A DNA stretch of 39,254 bases from Paracoccaceae bacterium (GTDB lineage Bacteria > Pseudomonadota > Alphaproteobacteria > Rhodobacterales > Rhodobacteraceae), in NCBI GenBank assembly GCA_024227475.1, contig JAAEUI010000614.1, positions 1-39,254 of the forward strand, written 5' to 3'. Within the stretch, counting starts at the first letter, position 1. The number at the start of each line of letters is the position of its first letter. Below the pieces are notes generated by a model that was not told the DNA's origin, ran no database searches, and was given only the letters and a program-made list of their open reading frames with translations. Shown in pieces: positions 7,563 to 17,818 of the stretch. The position numbers and the translations under genes are program-made.

Positions 7563-9205
7563 CCTCCGGGCTCCGAGGGTCGCTTGTTCAGTTCGCGAAG
7601 AACGAACCGCTGGATCTTGCCAGTGGCCGTTTTAGGCAATGCGTGGTGAAACCGAAATGACCGTGGGTACTTGTAAGGCGCGATTGTCGCTTTAACGTGG
7701 TCCTTCAGCAACCTCTGGGTATCTGCGGATGCCTTGCTTCCCTCCACAAGCACCACGTGGGCCTCAACGATTTGTCCGCGCTCGGGATCTGGCGCTCCTA
7801 TGACGGCGCATTCATCAACGGCCGGATGGGATAGCAGGGCCGCCTCGACCTCCGGTCCAGCAATATTGTAGCCTGCGGAATTTATCATGTCGTCGTTGCG
7901 GGCGGCAAAATGGAAACAGCCGTCTTCGTCCCGCCAGAAACTGTCACCTGTGATGTTCCACCCGTCGCGCACGTATTTCATCTGCCGGTCATCCTTGAGA
8001 TAACGACAACCCGTGGGGCCACGTACGGCCAGCCAGCCGATCTGTTTGTCGGGCACGTTTTCCATATTGTCATCGACTATTCTGGCCTCGTAGCCCGCAA
8101 CGGGCCGTCCGGTGCATGCAGGTCGCGCATCTTCGAACCGGTTAGTGATGAAGATATGCAGCATTTCTGTCGCGCCGATACCGTCCAGCATCGGCTTGCC
8201 GGTTTTGGACTGCCATTCTTCATAGATCGGGGCCGGCAGGGTCTCACCGGCAGAAACCGCGGCCCGCAGACTGGACAGGTCGGCGCCCTCCTCCATTGCG
8301 TTCAGCATGACGCGGTAGGCTGTGGGCGCTGTGAAGCAGACTGTCGCCTTATGCGTTTCTATAAGCTCGATCATATTGGGTGGCGAGGCATTTTCCAGCA
8401 AAGTCGCCGTTGCTCCAAACCGAAGCGGGAATACCGCAAGCCCGCCCAATCCGAAAGTGAAAGCAAGCGGTGGCGAGCCGACGAACACATCCTCTGGCGA
8501 GACTTTCAGCACCTCACGGGCATAGCCGTCCGCGATGATCATCAAGTCACGGTGAAAATGCATCGTTGCCTTTGGCGAACCGGTTGTTCCTGAGGTGAAC
8601 CCCAACAATGCAACATCGTCGCTACCGGTTTTCACCGCCTCGAACCGCACCGGTTTTTGCAATGCCAACCGGTCCAGCTCGGCGTCATGGTTGGATGTCC
8701 CGTCAAATCCTGCCACCGTTTTCAGGAACCGGCTTTTCTTTGCGCAGGACGCCAGCTCGTCCATTAGGCGCGTGTCACACAGGGCAAGGCTGATTTCCGC
8801 CTTGTCGACGATCTTTTCCAGCTCCGAAGACCGAAGCATCGGCATTGTGTTGACAACAACCGCACCGGCCTTTGTCGCGGCCAGCCAACAGGCAACCATC
8901 GCGGGGTTATTGGCCGACCGGATAAGAACGCGGTTTCCGGGCCTGACCCCCAAATCTTCGACCAAAGCGTGGGCGAGCCTGTTGGTCCAATCGGACAGCT
9001 CTTTGTAGGTGCGTTGCCTGCCGTTTCCGATCAGGGCCGTATGATCTCCAAATCCCTTTTCGACCATCGCACCGGTCAGTTCGACACCAATGTTCAGTTG
9101 CTCAGGGTAGTCGAACCCATCCAGCAAAAAATCAGGCCATTGGTCTTGGGGGGGCAGTCCATCCCGTGAAAACGTATCGATATGTGCGCTTGGTCCTAAC
9201 ATCAT
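7559..9205 (-). CDS. Aryl-CoA ligase, benzoate/2-aminobenzoate-CoA ligase family
   Basis: A 548-residue ANL-superfamily enzyme that activates a carboxylate through an acyl-adenylate to the CoA thioester. It has the P-loop [18 protein letters not shown] near residue 205, the [11 protein letters not shown] motif, the hinge-region [10 protein letters not shown], and the C-terminal lysine motif [13 protein letters not shown]. The layout and [10 protein letters not shown] wording are those of the benzoate-CoA ligase family, which includes 2-aminobenzoate-CoA ligases. Its position beside the aminobenzoyl-CoA monooxygenase/reductase makes 2-aminobenzoate the best guess for the substrate. It overlaps the acyl-CoA dehydrogenase gene by 4 bases upstream and the AsnC-domain gene by 4 bases downstream. 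The substrate pocket was not modelled, so benzoate or salicylate remain possible. Confidence 0.88.
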   Translation of the reverse strand: MMLGPSAHIDTFSRDGLPPQDQWPDFLLDGFDYPEQLNIGVELTGAMVEKGFGDHTALIGNGRQRTYKELSDWTNRLAHALVEDLGVRPGNRVLIRSANNPAMVACWLAATKAGAVVVNTMPMLRSSELEKIVDKAEISLALCDTRLMDELASCAKKSRFLKTVAGFDGTSNHDAELDRLALQKPVRFEAVKTGSDDVALLGFTSGTTGSPKATMHFHRDLMIIADGYAREVLKVSPEDVFVGSPPLAFTFGLGGLAVFPLRFGATATLLENASPPNMIELIETHKATVCFTAPTAYRVMLNAMEEGADLSSLRAAVSAGETLPAPIYEEWQSKTGKPMLDGIGATEMLHIFITNRFEDARPACTGRPVAGYEARIVDDNMENVPDKQIGWLAVRGPTGCRYLKDDRQMKYVRDGWNITGDSFWRDEDGCFHFAARNDDMINSAGYNIAGPEVEAALLSHPAVDECAVIGAPDPERGQIVEAHVVLVEGSKASADTQRLLKDHVKATIAPYKYPRSFRFHHALPKTATGKIQRFVLRELNKRPSEPGG

Positions 9206-10362
9206 TGTCTTCCCTGAGTGTCTGACATGGCTTGTCGTGCAATAATCACGCGCTGCACGTCCGAAGCGCCCTCGTAAATGCGCAATGCTCTGATTTCACG
9301 GTAAAGTTTCTCAACCATTTCGCCGGATTTCACGCCGTCGCCGCCGTGCAGTTGAACCGCCTTGTCGATGACTTGTTGCGCCTGTTCGGTGGCAAAAAGC
9401 TTTGCCATGGCTGCCTCGCGGGTAACACGTGGTGCCCCGCTGTCCTTGGCCCAAGCGGCGCGATAGACAAGCAATGCGCTTGCGTCCACATCAAGTGCCA
9501 TATCTGCGATGTGGCCCTGGACCAACTGCAAATCAAAAAGCGGTGCCCCCTGCACGTGTCGAGAGCTTACCCGCTCAAGCGCTTCGTCCAGCGCGCGCCG
9601 GGCAAATCCAAGCGCCGCCGCTGCAACGGTCGATCGGAATACATCGAGCACCGACATTGCGATCTTGAAACCTTCGCCCGGATTGCCCACCAGCGCGGTT
9701 GCCGGGATACGGCAATCGGTGAAACGCAATTTGGCCAGCGGATGCGGCGCGATGGTCTTCAGCCGTTCAACAACCTCAAATCCAGGCAAACCGGCGGGTA
9801 GGACAAAGGCGGAAAGCCCTCTCGCGCCGGGCGCCTCGCCGGTGCGGGCAAACAGCGTGTAAACATCCGCAATACCCCCATTGGAAATCCAGGTTTTTTC
9901 GCCGTTGAGAACGTAGTCGTTGCCATCGGGCGTTGCTGTCATGGTTGAGTTTGCAACATCCGATCCAGATTGCGGTTCGGTCAGGGCGAAGGCGGAAATC
10001 GCCTGCCCGGAACAGGTCAGTGGCAGCCACTCGGCTTTTTTCTCAGGCGTTCCAAAAAGTGAGATCGCGCCGGTTCCCAATCCTTGCATTGCAAAGGCGA
10101 AATCCGCCAGCCCGTCGTGCCGTGCAAGCGTTTCTCGGGCCAGGCACAAGCTGCGGACGTCAAGGGTTTCGCCATCCCCGGCGCCGGTATGATTCAACCA
10201 GCCAGCTTCGCCCATTGAACGTACCAGAAACCGGCATGCGTCATCAGTATTGCTGTGGTCAATCCCGACAAGACGTTCGGTGGCCCAACTGTCCAGTGCC
10301 TGGGCCAGTTCTTTGTGGCGTGGCTCAAGAAATGGCCAGTCAAGAAAGCTCTTGTCTGCCAT
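9202..10362 (-). CDS. Acyl-CoA dehydrogenase
   Basis: A 386-residue FAD enzyme of the acyl-CoA dehydrogenase family. It has [15 protein letters not shown] (about residues 125-139), [14 protein letters not shown], and the C-terminal [16 protein letters not shown] with the catalytic glutamate in the usual YEG position. It would desaturate an acyl-CoA at the alpha-beta bond and pass electrons to ETF. In aerobic 2-aminobenzoyl-CoA metabolism the dearomatised and ring-opened intermediates go through beta-oxidation-type steps, and this enzyme fits there. Its ATG overlaps the enoyl-CoA hydratase stop as TGATG. Confidence 0.9.
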   Translation of the reverse strand: MADKSFLDWPFLEPRHKELAQALDSWATERLVGIDHSNTDDACRFLVRSMGEAGWLNHTGAGDGETLDVRSLCLARETLARHDGLADFAFAMQGLGTGAISLFGTPEKKAEWLPLTCSGQAISAFALTEPQSGSDVANSTMTATPDGNDYVLNGEKTWISNGGIADVYTLFARTGEAPGARGLSAFVLPAGLPGFEVVERLKTIAPHPLAKLRFTDCRIPATALVGNPGEGFKIAMSVLDVFRSTVAAAALGFARRALDEALERVSSRHVQGAPLFDLQLVQGHIADMALDVDASALLVYRAAWAKDSGAPRVTREAAMAKLFATEQAQQVIDKAVQLHGGDGVKSGEMVEKLYREIRALRIYEGASDVQRVIIARQAMSDTQGRQ

Positions 10363-11174
10363 CAGTCGCCCTCGAACACAGGTTTTTCTTTGGCTACAAA
10401 GGCGTGATACGCGCGTTCGAAATCACTGGTTTGCATACAAATCGCCTGTGCCTGCGCTTCGGCCTCGATGGCTTGCTCAAGCCCCATATTCCATTCCTGG
10501 TTCAGCTGGGTCTTGGTGATCCCGTGGGCAAAGGTGGGACCGGCCGCAAGGCGACCGGCAAGCTTGCGCGCTTCAGCTTCAAGCAGGTCGGCGCTGTAAA
10601 GGGCGTTCCAGAACCCCCACCGTTCCCCCTCATCTGCATTCATCGCGCGCCCGGTATATAGCAGTTCTGCCGCCCGGCCCTGGCCGACGATCCGTGGCAG
10701 CATAGCACAGGCTCCCATGTCACACCCCGCCAACCCCACGCGGGTAAAGAGAAAGGAACATTTGGCCTCGGGGGTCGCCAGCCGCAGGTCTGATGCCATC
10801 GCCAGGATCGCCCCGGCGCCAACACAGACACCATCTACGGCAGCAATAATGGGCTTGCCGCAACCGATCATGGCCTTGACCAGATCACCGGTCATTCGCG
10901 TGAAGTTCAAAAGCTGTTTCATGTCCATCGCGACAAGCGGCCCAATGATATCATGGACGTCACCGCCCGAGCAGAAATTGCCACCATTTGATGCGAGAAT
11001 TACAACATCCACGTCTTCGCCATAAACCAGGGCGCGAAACGTGTCCCGAAGCTCTGCGTAGCTGTCGAACGTCAGCGGGTTCTTGCGGTCCGGCCGGTTC
11101 AGCCGGATTGTGGCAATGCGGTCTGCGCAGTTCCATTCAAAATGAACGGGTTCCAGACTAGAAATCCTTGCCAT
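10362..11174 (-). CDS. Enoyl-CoA hydratase/isomerase (crotonase) family protein
   Basis: A 270-residue crotonase-fold protein. The oxyanion-hole segments are [11 protein letters not shown] and [27 protein letters not shown]; the active-site loop reads [21 protein letters not shown] chose ATG 11174, which has GGAG about 8 bases upstream; the frame could begin at 11189. The start lies inside the end of the MarR gene (17-base overlap), a sign of coupled translation. Possible roles are hydration of an enoyl-CoA or hydrolytic ring opening of a dearomatised cyclic oxo-acyl-CoA, as crotonase relatives do in other aryl-CoA pathways. The sequence does not decide between them. Confidence 0.88.
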   Translation of the reverse strand: MARISSLEPVHFEWNCADRIATIRLNRPDRKNPLTFDSYAELRDTFRALVYGEDVDVVILASNGGNFCSGGDVHDIIGPLVAMDMKQLLNFTRMTGDLVKAMIGCGKPIIAAVDGVCVGAGAILAMASDLRLATPEAKCSFLFTRVGLAGCDMGACAMLPRIVGQGRAAELLYTGRAMNADEGERWGFWNALYSADLLEAEARKLAGRLAAGPTFAHGITKTQLNQEWNMGLEQAIEAEAQAQAICMQTSDFERAYHAFVAKEKPVFEGD

Positions 11175-11616
11175 CAGTTTCTCCTTCAAGACGCTGCATT
11201 AAATCCCTGATCATGCTCAGTTCGTCGTGACCCAGGTCACCAAACAATGTGTTGATTTCGGCCTCATGGGCGTTGGCAAGTTCCTTGAACCAACGGCGTC
11301 CGGACGGGGTCAGGCCCACAAGGACGACGCGTTTGTCGCCCGTGCTTGGCTCGCGTGTGACCAATCCGTCCTTTTCCAAACGGTCCACCACAGTTGTGGC
11401 ATTTCCGTTAGAGACAAGAAGCATTTGGCTGAGGTTGCTCATCTTCATCGGCTTGTCGACGCGATACAAGGCGGCGGCAACATCAAACCGCGGCAATGTC
11501 GTGTTATGGTTCACCCGCAGAAATTCACGCAGATGGTTTTCCATACCGTGCGTGATCCGCAGGAGTCGGATCCATGTTTTCAGGCGTCGGCGCGACAGTC
11601 CGTTGGCTGTGCTCAT
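11158..11616 (-). CDS. MarR family transcriptional regulator
   Basis: A 152-residue winged-helix protein: [30 protein letters not shown] is the recognition region (split here as positions about 62-91) and [18 protein letters not shown] is the wing. The start is ATG 11616, overlapping the SDR stop as ATGA; the frame stays open for 124 more codons upstream, but that part is SDR sequence in another frame. MarR proteins in aromatic catabolic clusters usually repress and are released by the CoA thioester or free acid. The TTCAAGCTT repeats upstream of the monooxygenase/reductase gene are the likely target, giving autoregulation of the whole operon. Confidence 0.88.
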   Translation of the reverse strand: MSTANGLSRRRLKTWIRLLRITHGMENHLREFLRVNHNTTLPRFDVAAALYRVDKPMKMSNLSQMLLVSNGNATTVVDRLEKDGLVTREPSTGDKRVVLVGLTPSGRRWFKELANAHEAEINTLFGDLGHDELSMIRDLMQRLEGETDGKDF

Positions 11617-12353
11617 ACTTCGCCTCCCGAAATCGAAATGGCCTGCCCATTGATCCCTTCGGATCCAGGTCCACAAAGCCACATTGCAGCACTGGTCACT
11701 TCCCCAGGTTGAATAAGACGTTTCTGTGGATTGTGCGCCACAAGAGAGGCGCGGGCCGCCTGAGGCTCCATACCTGTTTTCTCTACGATATTGGCAACCG
11801 ATCTGTCGGTCATCTCCGTGTCGAGAAAGCTCGGGCAGAGTGCGTTTACGGTAATTTCGGTGCGGGCCACTTCCAATGCGAGCGCGCGCGTCAGCCCAAC
11901 AACGCCGTGTTTGGCGGCAACATAAGGGGCGACATAGGGGTATCCCTTGAGGCCAGCCGTCGAGGCAATGCTGATCAAACGGCCCCAACCCGTCATCTGG
12001 TTCAATCCCATACGCAATGTCAGGAATACGCCGGTCAGGTTCACCGCCAGCATTGCGTTCCAGTCGGCCAGCGTCGTCTTGCCAAACGGCGCGCTGACCG
12101 AGGCGCCCGCATTTGCAATAACAATGTCGACCGGACCAGCCATTTCGTACAAGGCCGCGACCTCATCCTCAGAGGTCACATCTGCCGGAATGGCGCTGAT
12201 CCCATCTGCCTGCGAGGCAATATCGGTGAGCGGCCCGGGGCGGCGGCCGGAAATGACCACATCCGCACCCAGACCGGCAAAGCCTTTTGCCAGATCCGCG
12301 CCCACGCCGGACCCGCCTCCGGTGATCAGTATCCGTCGCCCCGCCAGTGTCAT
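11613..12353 (-). CDS. Short-chain dehydrogenase/reductase (probably 3-hydroxyacyl-CoA dehydrogenase step)
   Basis: A 246-residue classical SDR: cofactor motif [14 protein letters not shown] (residues about 11-24), NAGAS at about residue 86, catalytic serine in SIASTAG and YVAAKHG with the Tyr/Lys pair. SDRs in this position in aminobenzoyl-CoA or related clusters are thought to oxidise a hydroxyacyl-CoA. This gene sits directly after the monooxygenase/reductase gene with a 4-base overlap and directly before marR with a 4-base overlap. The specificity is inferred only from position. Confidence 0.88.
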   Translation of the reverse strand: MTLAGRRILITGGGSGVGADLAKGFAGLGADVVISGRRPGPLTDIASQADGISAIPADVTSEDEVAALYEMAGPVDIVIANAGASVSAPFGKTTLADWNAMLAVNLTGVFLTLRMGLNQMTGWGRLISIASTAGLKGYPYVAPYVAAKHGVVGLTRALALEVARTEITVNALCPSFLDTEMTDRSVANIVEKTGMEPQAARASLVAHNPQKRLIQPGEVTSAAMWLCGPGSEGINGQAISISGGEV

Positions 12354-14644
12354 ACTCGGATCGTCTCCTGTGCTTTTTCCTGCAGCCTGAACGCCTGATC
12401 GCGACCCGTCAGATAGGGATCAGGCCACTGCGTGGCAGTGTCGCCCAAAGCCACCGCAGCATGCAACGTCCAGTAGGGGTCTGCAAGATGCGGGCGTGCC
12501 AGGCAAACCAGATCGGCCCGACCCGCCATCAGGATCGAATTGGCGTGATCGGTTTCATAGATATTGCCCACGGCCATGGTCGGCATGTCCAGCTCGTTGC
12601 GGATCCTGTTGGAGAACGGTGTCTGGAACATCCGGCCATAAACCGGACGGGCATCGACGCTGGTCTGACCGGCAGAAACGTCGACGATATCCGCCCCTGC
12701 CCCGCGGAACATCCGAGCGATTTCGACTGCCTCTTCTGGTGTCACGCCCGCCTCATCAACCCAGTCACTGGCAGAAATACGAACCGACATCGGCTTGCTC
12801 GCTGGCCAGACAGCGCGCATCGCAGAAAAGACTTCCAGTGGATAACGCATCCGGTTTTCCAGACTGCCGCCATATTTATCGGAGCGAACGTTTGAAATCG
12901 GCGAGATGAATGACGAGATCAGATACCCGTGGGCTGCGTGCAACTCAACCATGTCGAAACCGGCCCGCGCCGCCATCTCGGTAGACGTCACAAACTGGTC
13001 GCGCACCTCGTTCATTTCGGACCGCGTGATTTCACGCGGCGTAGCGTTGCGATCTGACCACGCGATGGCAGAAGCCGAGACCAGCGCCCAGTTTCCGGCC
13101 TTGAGGGGCGCATCCATCTCTTCCCAACCCAGCTGTGTCGATCCCTTGCGGCCTGAATGCCCTATTTGAGAGCAAATCCTCGCCTCGGTTTCCGTGTGAA
13201 CGAAATCGACAAGCCGCTTCCATGCGGCCTCGTGCTCGGGGGCGTAAAGACCGGGACAACCCTGCGTGATCCGGCCGGTTTCGCTTACACAGGTCATTTC
13301 GGTGCAGACCAACCCGGCACCACCCTTGGCGCGCTCGGAATAGTGCACGAAGTGCCATTCGGTCGGGCAGCCGTCGATAGCCTTGTACTGCGCCATGGGT
13401 GAAACCACGACGCGGTTCTTAAGCGTCATGTCGCGCAGCGTGAAGGGCGCGAACATCGGCGCGCGCACGGGCGAATCCGCAGACACACCGGCCTGGGTCT
13501 GGAACCAGCGTTCTGCGGCCTCCACCCATTCCGGATCGCGCAGGCGCAGGTTTTCATGGCTGATACGTTGTGAACGGGTCAAAAGGTTGTAGTTGAGCTG
13601 AACCGGGTCCTGATCGAGATAGCGCTCGACTTCTTCAAACCATTCCAGCGAGTTACGCGCCGCCGATTGCAGGCGCAGAACCTCAAGCCGCCGCTCCTCC
13701 TGGTAGCGCTCGAAAGCCTGCGTCATGTTTGGTTCACTGTGCAGATAGTTGGCCAGCGCGATGGCGCTGTCAAAGGCCAAGCGTGATCCGGACCCAATGG
13801 AGAAATGCCCCGTTGCAGCGGCATCGCCCATCAGTACAACATTCTCATGATGCCAGGTGTCACAGATCACCCGCGGGAAATTCATCCACACTGCAGAGCC
13901 CCGCAAATGGTCGGCATTGGACATCAGGTCATTGCCGCCCAGATATTTTTCGAACACCTTACGGCAAGTCTCGACCGTTTCTTCCTTGCTCATGTCCGCA
14001 AAGCCCCAACCATCCCAGGTGGGTTGCAGACACTCCACGATGAATGTCGCGGTATTGTCGTCGAACTGGTAGACGTGGGCCCACATCCAGCCATATTCGG
14101 TTTTTTCAAAGATGAAAGTGAAGGCGTCATCGAATTCCTGATGGGTGCCAAGCCAGATGAACTTGCACAACCGGGTATCGATATTCGGCTGGAAAACCTC
14201 TTCGTATTCCTTGCGCACAAGCGAGTTGATCCCGTCGGCCGCGACCACAAGGTCATGGTTTTTGCGGTAGTCCTCGGCGGATTTGAATTCGGATTCGAAT
14301 TCCAGATTCACACCCAATTCCCGGGCGCGTTCCTGAAGCAAGATCAGCATCTGCATGCGACCGATGCCCGCAAAGCCGTGTCCGCCTGACAAGGTGCGTA
14401 CGCCATTATGCTCGACTGCAATGTCGTCCCAATAGGCAAAATGATCGCGAATTGCCTGAGTGCTCTTGGGGTCATTATCCTGCATCTGGTCCAGCGCATC
14501 ATCCGAAAGCACAACACCCCAGCCAAAGGTGTCATTGGCCTTGTTGCGCTCTAGCACAGTTACCTCATGCGATGGGTCCCGCAGCTTCATGCTGATCGCA
14601 AAATACAGCCCAGCCGGACCGCCCCCCATGCACATAACTTTCAT
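12350..14644 (-). CDS. 2-Aminobenzoyl-CoA monooxygenase/reductase-like fusion (flavin monooxygenase + Old Yellow Enzyme domains)
   Basis: A 764-residue two-domain flavoprotein. Residues 1 to about 375 form an aromatic-hydroxylase-type FAD monooxygenase: GGGPAG at 7-12, [12 protein letters not shown], and [18 protein letters not shown], the DG/GD motif region. From about residue 393 ([20 protein letters not shown]) the protein is an Old Yellow Enzyme-like FMN reductase with HAAHGYL and a [16 protein letters not shown] end region. This architecture is that of 2-aminobenzoyl-CoA monooxygenase/reductase of Azoarcus evansii and of proteins annotated as bifunctional salicylyl-CoA 5-hydroxylase/oxidoreductase. 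The former hydroxylates the ring at C5 and then reduces it, destroying aromaticity. It is the first gene of the operon. ATG 14644 follows AGGA by 9 bases. A salicylyl-CoA substrate cannot be excluded. Confidence 0.9.
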   Translation of the reverse strand: MKVMCMGGGPAGLYFAISMKLRDPSHEVTVLERNKANDTFGWGVVLSDDALDQMQDNDPKSTQAIRDHFAYWDDIAVEHNGVRTLSGGHGFAGIGRMQMLILLQERARELGVNLEFESEFKSAEDYRKNHDLVVAADGINSLVRKEYEEVFQPNIDTRLCKFIWLGTHQEFDDAFTFIFEKTEYGWMWAHVYQFDDNTATFIVECLQPTWDGWGFADMSKEETVETCRKVFEKYLGGNDLMSNADHLRGSAVWMNFPRVICDTWHHENVVLMGDAAATGHFSIGSGSRLAFDSAIALANYLHSEPNMTQAFERYQEERRLEVLRLQSAARNSLEWFEEVERYLDQDPVQLNYNLLTRSQRISHENLRLRDPEWVEAAERWFQTQAGVSADSPVRAPMFAPFTLRDMTLKNRVVVSPMAQYKAIDGCPTEWHFVHYSERAKGGAGLVCTEMTCVSETGRITQGCPGLYAPEHEAAWKRLVDFVHTETEARICSQIGHSGRKGSTQLGWEEMDAPLKAGNWALVSASAIAWSDRNATPREITRSEMNEVRDQFVTSTEMAARAGFDMVELHAAHGYLISSFISPISNVRSDKYGGSLENRMRYPLEVFSAMRAVWPASKPMSVRISASDWVDEAGVTPEEAVEIARMFRGAGADIVDVSAGQTSVDARPVYGRMFQTPFSNRIRNELDMPTMAVGNIYETDHANSILMAGRADLVCLARPHLADPYWTLHAAVALGDTATQWPDPYLTGRDQAFRLQEKAQETIRV

Positions 14645-14720
14645 ATCATCTGTTCCTAGTTTGGGTTGGTCGCGCGCCGTTATTCTACTCGAATCAACGG
14701 TATGTAGTTTATGTAATTAT

Positions 14721-14746
14721 TTCAAGCTTAAACTTTCAAGCTTGAA
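14721..14746. promoter_or_regulatory. Double TTCAAGCTT operator, probable MarR binding sites
   Basis: TTCAAGCTTAAA (14721-14732) and the perfect 12-bp palindrome TTCAAGCTTGAA (14735-14746) repeat with a 14-base period. They lie 77-102 bases upstream of the monooxygenase/reductase ATG. Dyad-symmetric AT-rich boxes of this size are typical of MarR operators. The overlap with a promoter is likely, but no unambiguous -35/-10 pair could be fixed. Confidence 0.6.
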
Positions 14747-14840
14747 GTAAACTCTTTAGTTCTGTATGGAATCTGCAGGCGAGAAAGAACGGAAATGACC
14801 GAAAACACGTCAGGCGGAAACTCCCCTAGCTGTAGTGGGG

Positions 14841-15144
14841 TGTTGCTTCATACCCCGCAGAACCAACTGAGTGATGACGAGAAAATGATTGGGACTCAGC
14901 GCGTGCTTACTGCGAGGAAAACCTTGCCCCACGCGTCATCAAGGCCAATCACACCGAGGTTTTTCCGACGAGATTATGTCTGAGTTGGGTGAATTGGGGT
15001 TGCCTGGTGGCATAGTGTCAGTGACGATTTCAGGGAGCCCGCCAAGCAATGGACCTTGCGACCTTCAACATCTACAAATGCACGCATGATACCCTTGCCC
15101 TGATCCTGGGGCGGGCACGAACCGGACGTCAGGCGTTTCAATGA
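14841..15144 (+). pseudogene. gcdH: Decayed glutaryl-CoA dehydrogenase gene (two frameshifts and a large internal deletion)
   Basis: Three consecutive frames give pieces of a glutaryl-CoA dehydrogenase N-terminus. QLSDDEKMI ends about 14890; after a one-base loss DSARAYCEENLAPRVIKANH runs from 14893 to about 14952; and after a second shift FSDEIMSELGELGLPGG follows from 14961. The middle of the gene, including FAD and substrate sites, is missing. Frame 15070-15144 then gives the family's C-terminus, THDTLALILGRARTGRQAF followed by TGA. Its stop overlaps the ATG of the hydrolase gene as ATGA, so the intact ancestor was probably coupled to that gene. The start codon of the ancestor cannot be located. 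The family match is from memory of GcdH sequences. Confidence 0.75.
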
Positions 15145-15977
15145 CAAGCCCTAGCGGAATAAATTGGGAAGACGCGTTTGCCAATGGCGCTTACATAGCC
15201 AAAGCTGACAGCTTTCCGGCCCTTTGGGCGAAACAATCCGCTGAACACCGGCAGAAATCCAACCGGGCCCAGATCGACCTACCTTACGGGAAAAAAGAGC
15301 GCGAAAAGCTCGACCTGTTCCTGCCGGATGACACCGCCAAAGGGCTATTTGTGTTTGTGCATGGTGGGTTTTGGAAGGCTTTCGACAAGTCGTATTGGTC
15401 ACACCTGGCGAATGGTGCTTTGGAAAAGGGATATGCAGTGGCCATACCAAGCTACACTCTGGCGCCTGCCGCGACGCTTCCTGAAATGACCCAACAGATC
15501 GCCAAAGCGATCGGTACCGTCAGCGACATCGTTCCCGGCCCCATTTTCCTTGCAGGCCATTCAGCCGGTGGTCACCTTGTCACCCGAATGGTCTGCGAAG
15601 ACTCGCCGCTTGCCCGTGCCATTCTCGACCGCCTTATTAATGTCGTGTCGATCAGCGGCCTGCACGATCTGCGCCCCCTGCTTCTGAATTCAATGAACAA
15701 TGTGCTTGGCCTGGTCAAAGAAACCGCAATCTCCGAAAGCTCCGCGCTCAAATCTCCGGTCGGAGGGGCAAAAGTAACAGCTCTTGTAGGCAACCTTGAG
15801 CGGCCGGAATTCCTGCGACAGTCGAGCCTGTTGGTTGAAAGTTGGGCAACGCTCAGCACTCAAGCAGAGCTGGTCGTTGTGCCGGGGTGTCATCATTTCA
15901 ATGTCATCGACGGCCTGCAAAACCCTTCGAGTACTATCCTTCAAATCCTTTTGAAGCCTCAAAAAAACGAGCGGTGA
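15141..15977 (+). CDS. Alpha/beta hydrolase, kynurenine formamidase (arylformamidase)-like
   Basis: A 278-residue alpha/beta hydrolase. It carries the HGGFW oxyanion-hole motif (residues 74-78; arylformamidases have HGGYW or HGGFW) and the nucleophile motif GHSAGG (139-144, Ser141), with a C-terminal CHHFNVID segment providing the catalytic histidine. N-formylkynurenine formamidase yields kynurenine, from which kynureninase makes anthranilate, so the gene fits beside an anthranilate-type pathway. Neither tryptophan dioxygenase nor kynureninase is in the window. It may also be a carboxylesterase. The ATG overlaps the stop of the gcdH remnant, and no separate strong ribosome site is obvious. 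It converges with the feruloyl-CoA-synthetase-like gene, 8 bases away. Confidence 0.82.
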   Translation: MTSPSGINWEDAFANGAYIAKADSFPALWAKQSAEHRQKSNRAQIDLPYGKKEREKLDLFLPDDTAKGLFVFVHGGFWKAFDKSYWSHLANGALEKGYAVAIPSYTLAPAATLPEMTQQIAKAIGTVSDIVPGPIFLAGHSAGGHLVTRMVCEDSPLARAILDRLINVVSISGLHDLRPLLLNSMNNVLGLVKETAISESSALKSPVGGAKVTALVGNLERPEFLRQSSLLVESWATLSTQAELVVVPGCHHFNVIDGLQNPSSTILQILLKPQKNER

Positions 15978-15985
15978 ACTTTCCT

Positions 15986-17809
15986 TCAACGGCAAATAAT
16001 CGCTGACTCTTCATCAAGATACAGTTGGGCCACCTGATCAGCCCGGTTCTCCAGCACGGCCCGCTGATTGATGTACCCTTTGTCCGTTATCTCACCAGCA
16101 TCCAAATCGGGCGGAGCCAAAAGGATCAACATTCGGCCAATTCGCTGGCTCGAGGCCGGATGGTCCTTGTTGTAAAGGTCTAGCTTCCGAATCAGCTCCG
16201 CTTTAACTTTTGGGTCCCGCGTAAGCTCTGAAACAGGCGATTCCGGCGGCAACCCGGCAACCTCGGCCAGTGCAGGTGCGTTGGCAAAAACAAGCAACCC
16301 AATTTCATCCCGGTCATGGCCGGTAACAACCGCATCCTGTATCATCGGATTGGCCGCAGCAATGGCGGCTGTGCGAATGGTGCTGGCGCTGACCCAACTA
16401 CCGGTCATCAGCTTGAAATCCTCCGCTATACGCCCGTCAAACACCAGGCCTTCGGCTGGATTGTCAGGGTTGGCCAGCTTTACTGCGTCGCCGATACGAT
16501 AAAACCCGTCTTCATCGAATGCATCGCGCGAAATATCCGGACGTCCGTAATACCCCGGGGTCACATTCACACCACGTATCCGGGCCTCAAGCTTACCGCC
16601 CGAGGGAACCAGCTTCACTTCACTTCCAGGTGCCGGCAGCCCCAGCAAATCGGACCGGTCAATCGCAAAGTGAACCGAGGTGGTCAGCGGCGCAGTTTCT
16701 GTTGAGCCCCATGCCGTTGTCATCGGGATTTCACTGCCCCGGGCTGCCAGTGAGAGATCTTGCAAACGTCTAAACAGGTTTTGCGGCAGGGCGGCGGCGG
16801 CGAAAAACAATGTATCCAGGTTGGAAAAGAAATGATCGCGGAAGCTGTCATCGCTTTCCAGAAACGGAATCAGTTGGTCGTATCCGCGTGGCACGTTGAA
16901 ATAGATGGTCGGCGCTACATCCTTCAGGTTCTTCACCGTGGTGTCGACCAACCCGGGCGCCGGTTTTCCGGCGTCGATGTACATCGTGCCGCCATTGCGC
17001 AGAGCCAGATTGAAATTATGGTTGGATCCGAAAGTGTGGCTCCACGGCAGCCATTCCACCAGCACCGGCGGCCTGTTTTCGATAAACGGCCAGCATTGGG
17101 CCAGTGCTTGCTGGTTGGAGCACATCATCCGGTGGGTGTTGATAACACCTTTTGGCAAACCGGTTGACCCCGAAGTAAACAGGATTTTGGCCACTCCGTC
17201 AGGATCAAGCGCCGAGACAGAAACATCAACATCCGGTGTTTCTGTCGTCGCTAAAAGAGAAGAAAAAGGCGTCGCCGCCAGCTCTGCCGGAGGGTTTTTG
17301 GACACGACAACCTCAACCCCTTCAAGATCCAGCGCCTTCAGTGCCTTCTCATAAATCCGCCCATCAGGGGCATAGATGAGCGAAGGGTTCAGCACGTTGA
17401 ACACATGCTTCAGCTTGCCATGATCCTGTGACATCAGCGCATAGGCAGGTGTGATCTGCGACACAGGTATTCCGGCCATAATTCCACCGAGATACATGAT
17501 TGCGTGGTCGACCGAATTGTCACTAACAATCATGACCGTTCGCTCAGCCGTGATGTTCCTGCCCATCAGCGCCTGAGCAACCGCCCGGGCCATACTGCGC
17601 GCCTGCGAATAGCTGTATTCCGCCCAGTTTCCGGTTTCATCCCGCTCGGCCAGAAAGATCCGGTTCGGGGTTTTGGACGCCCAGTTTTCAAGCCATTGGC
17701 AGATATTATTGGCATACGGCTTAAGCTTTACGGGCGAGCGCAGGATAAAGGACCCATCATCCAGATCCTGACGTTCAACGAGCGGCGGCGCAAACGAGAT
17801 TTTGTGCAT
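15986..17809 (-). CDS. Feruloyl-CoA synthetase-like acyl-CoA ligase
   Basis: A 607-residue ANL ligase that matches the feruloyl-CoA synthetase group in length and wording. It has the N-terminal [19 protein letters not shown]-type entry, [18 protein letters not shown] as P-loop (about residues 210-227), [17 protein letters not shown] and [10 protein letters not shown]. The C-terminal part is atypical for ANL enzymes but normal for this group ([17 protein letters not shown]). It would activate an aryl-propenoic or similar acid. It is the last gene of the fifteen-gene run, 9 bases after the SDR. A second ligase and a CoA-transferase lie in the same run, so it may act on a distinct intermediate. 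Confidence 0.85.
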   Translation of the reverse strand: MHKISFAPPLVERQDLDDGSFILRSPVKLKPYANNICQWLENWASKTPNRIFLAERDETGNWAEYSYSQARSMARAVAQALMGRNITAERTVMIVSDNSVDHAIMYLGGIMAGIPVSQITPAYALMSQDHGKLKHVFNVLNPSLIYAPDGRIYEKALKALDLEGVEVVVSKNPPAELAATPFSSLLATTETPDVDVSVSALDPDGVAKILFTSGSTGLPKGVINTHRMMCSNQQALAQCWPFIENRPPVLVEWLPWSHTFGSNHNFNLALRNGGTMYIDAGKPAPGLVDTTVKNLKDVAPTIYFNVPRGYDQLIPFLESDDSFRDHFFSNLDTLFFAAAALPQNLFRRLQDLSLAARGSEIPMTTAWGSTETAPLTTSVHFAIDRSDLLGLPAPGSEVKLVPSGGKLEARIRGVNVTPGYYGRPDISRDAFDEDGFYRIGDAVKLANPDNPAEGLVFDGRIAEDFKLMTGSWVSASTIRTAAIAAANPMIQDAVVTGHDRDEIGLLVFANAPALAEVAGLPPESPVSELTRDPKVKAELIRKLDLYNKDHPASSQRIGRMLILLAPPDLDAGEITDKGYINQRAVLENRADQVAQLYLDEESAIICR

Positions 17810-17818
17810 GGGTCCAGC

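Noticed and set aside
11617-11988. N-terminal 124-codon extension of the MarR frame
   Set aside because: It is the out-of-frame shadow of the SDR gene, rich in Cys, Trp and Arg. ATG 11616 with an ATGA overlap gives a normal-length MarR.
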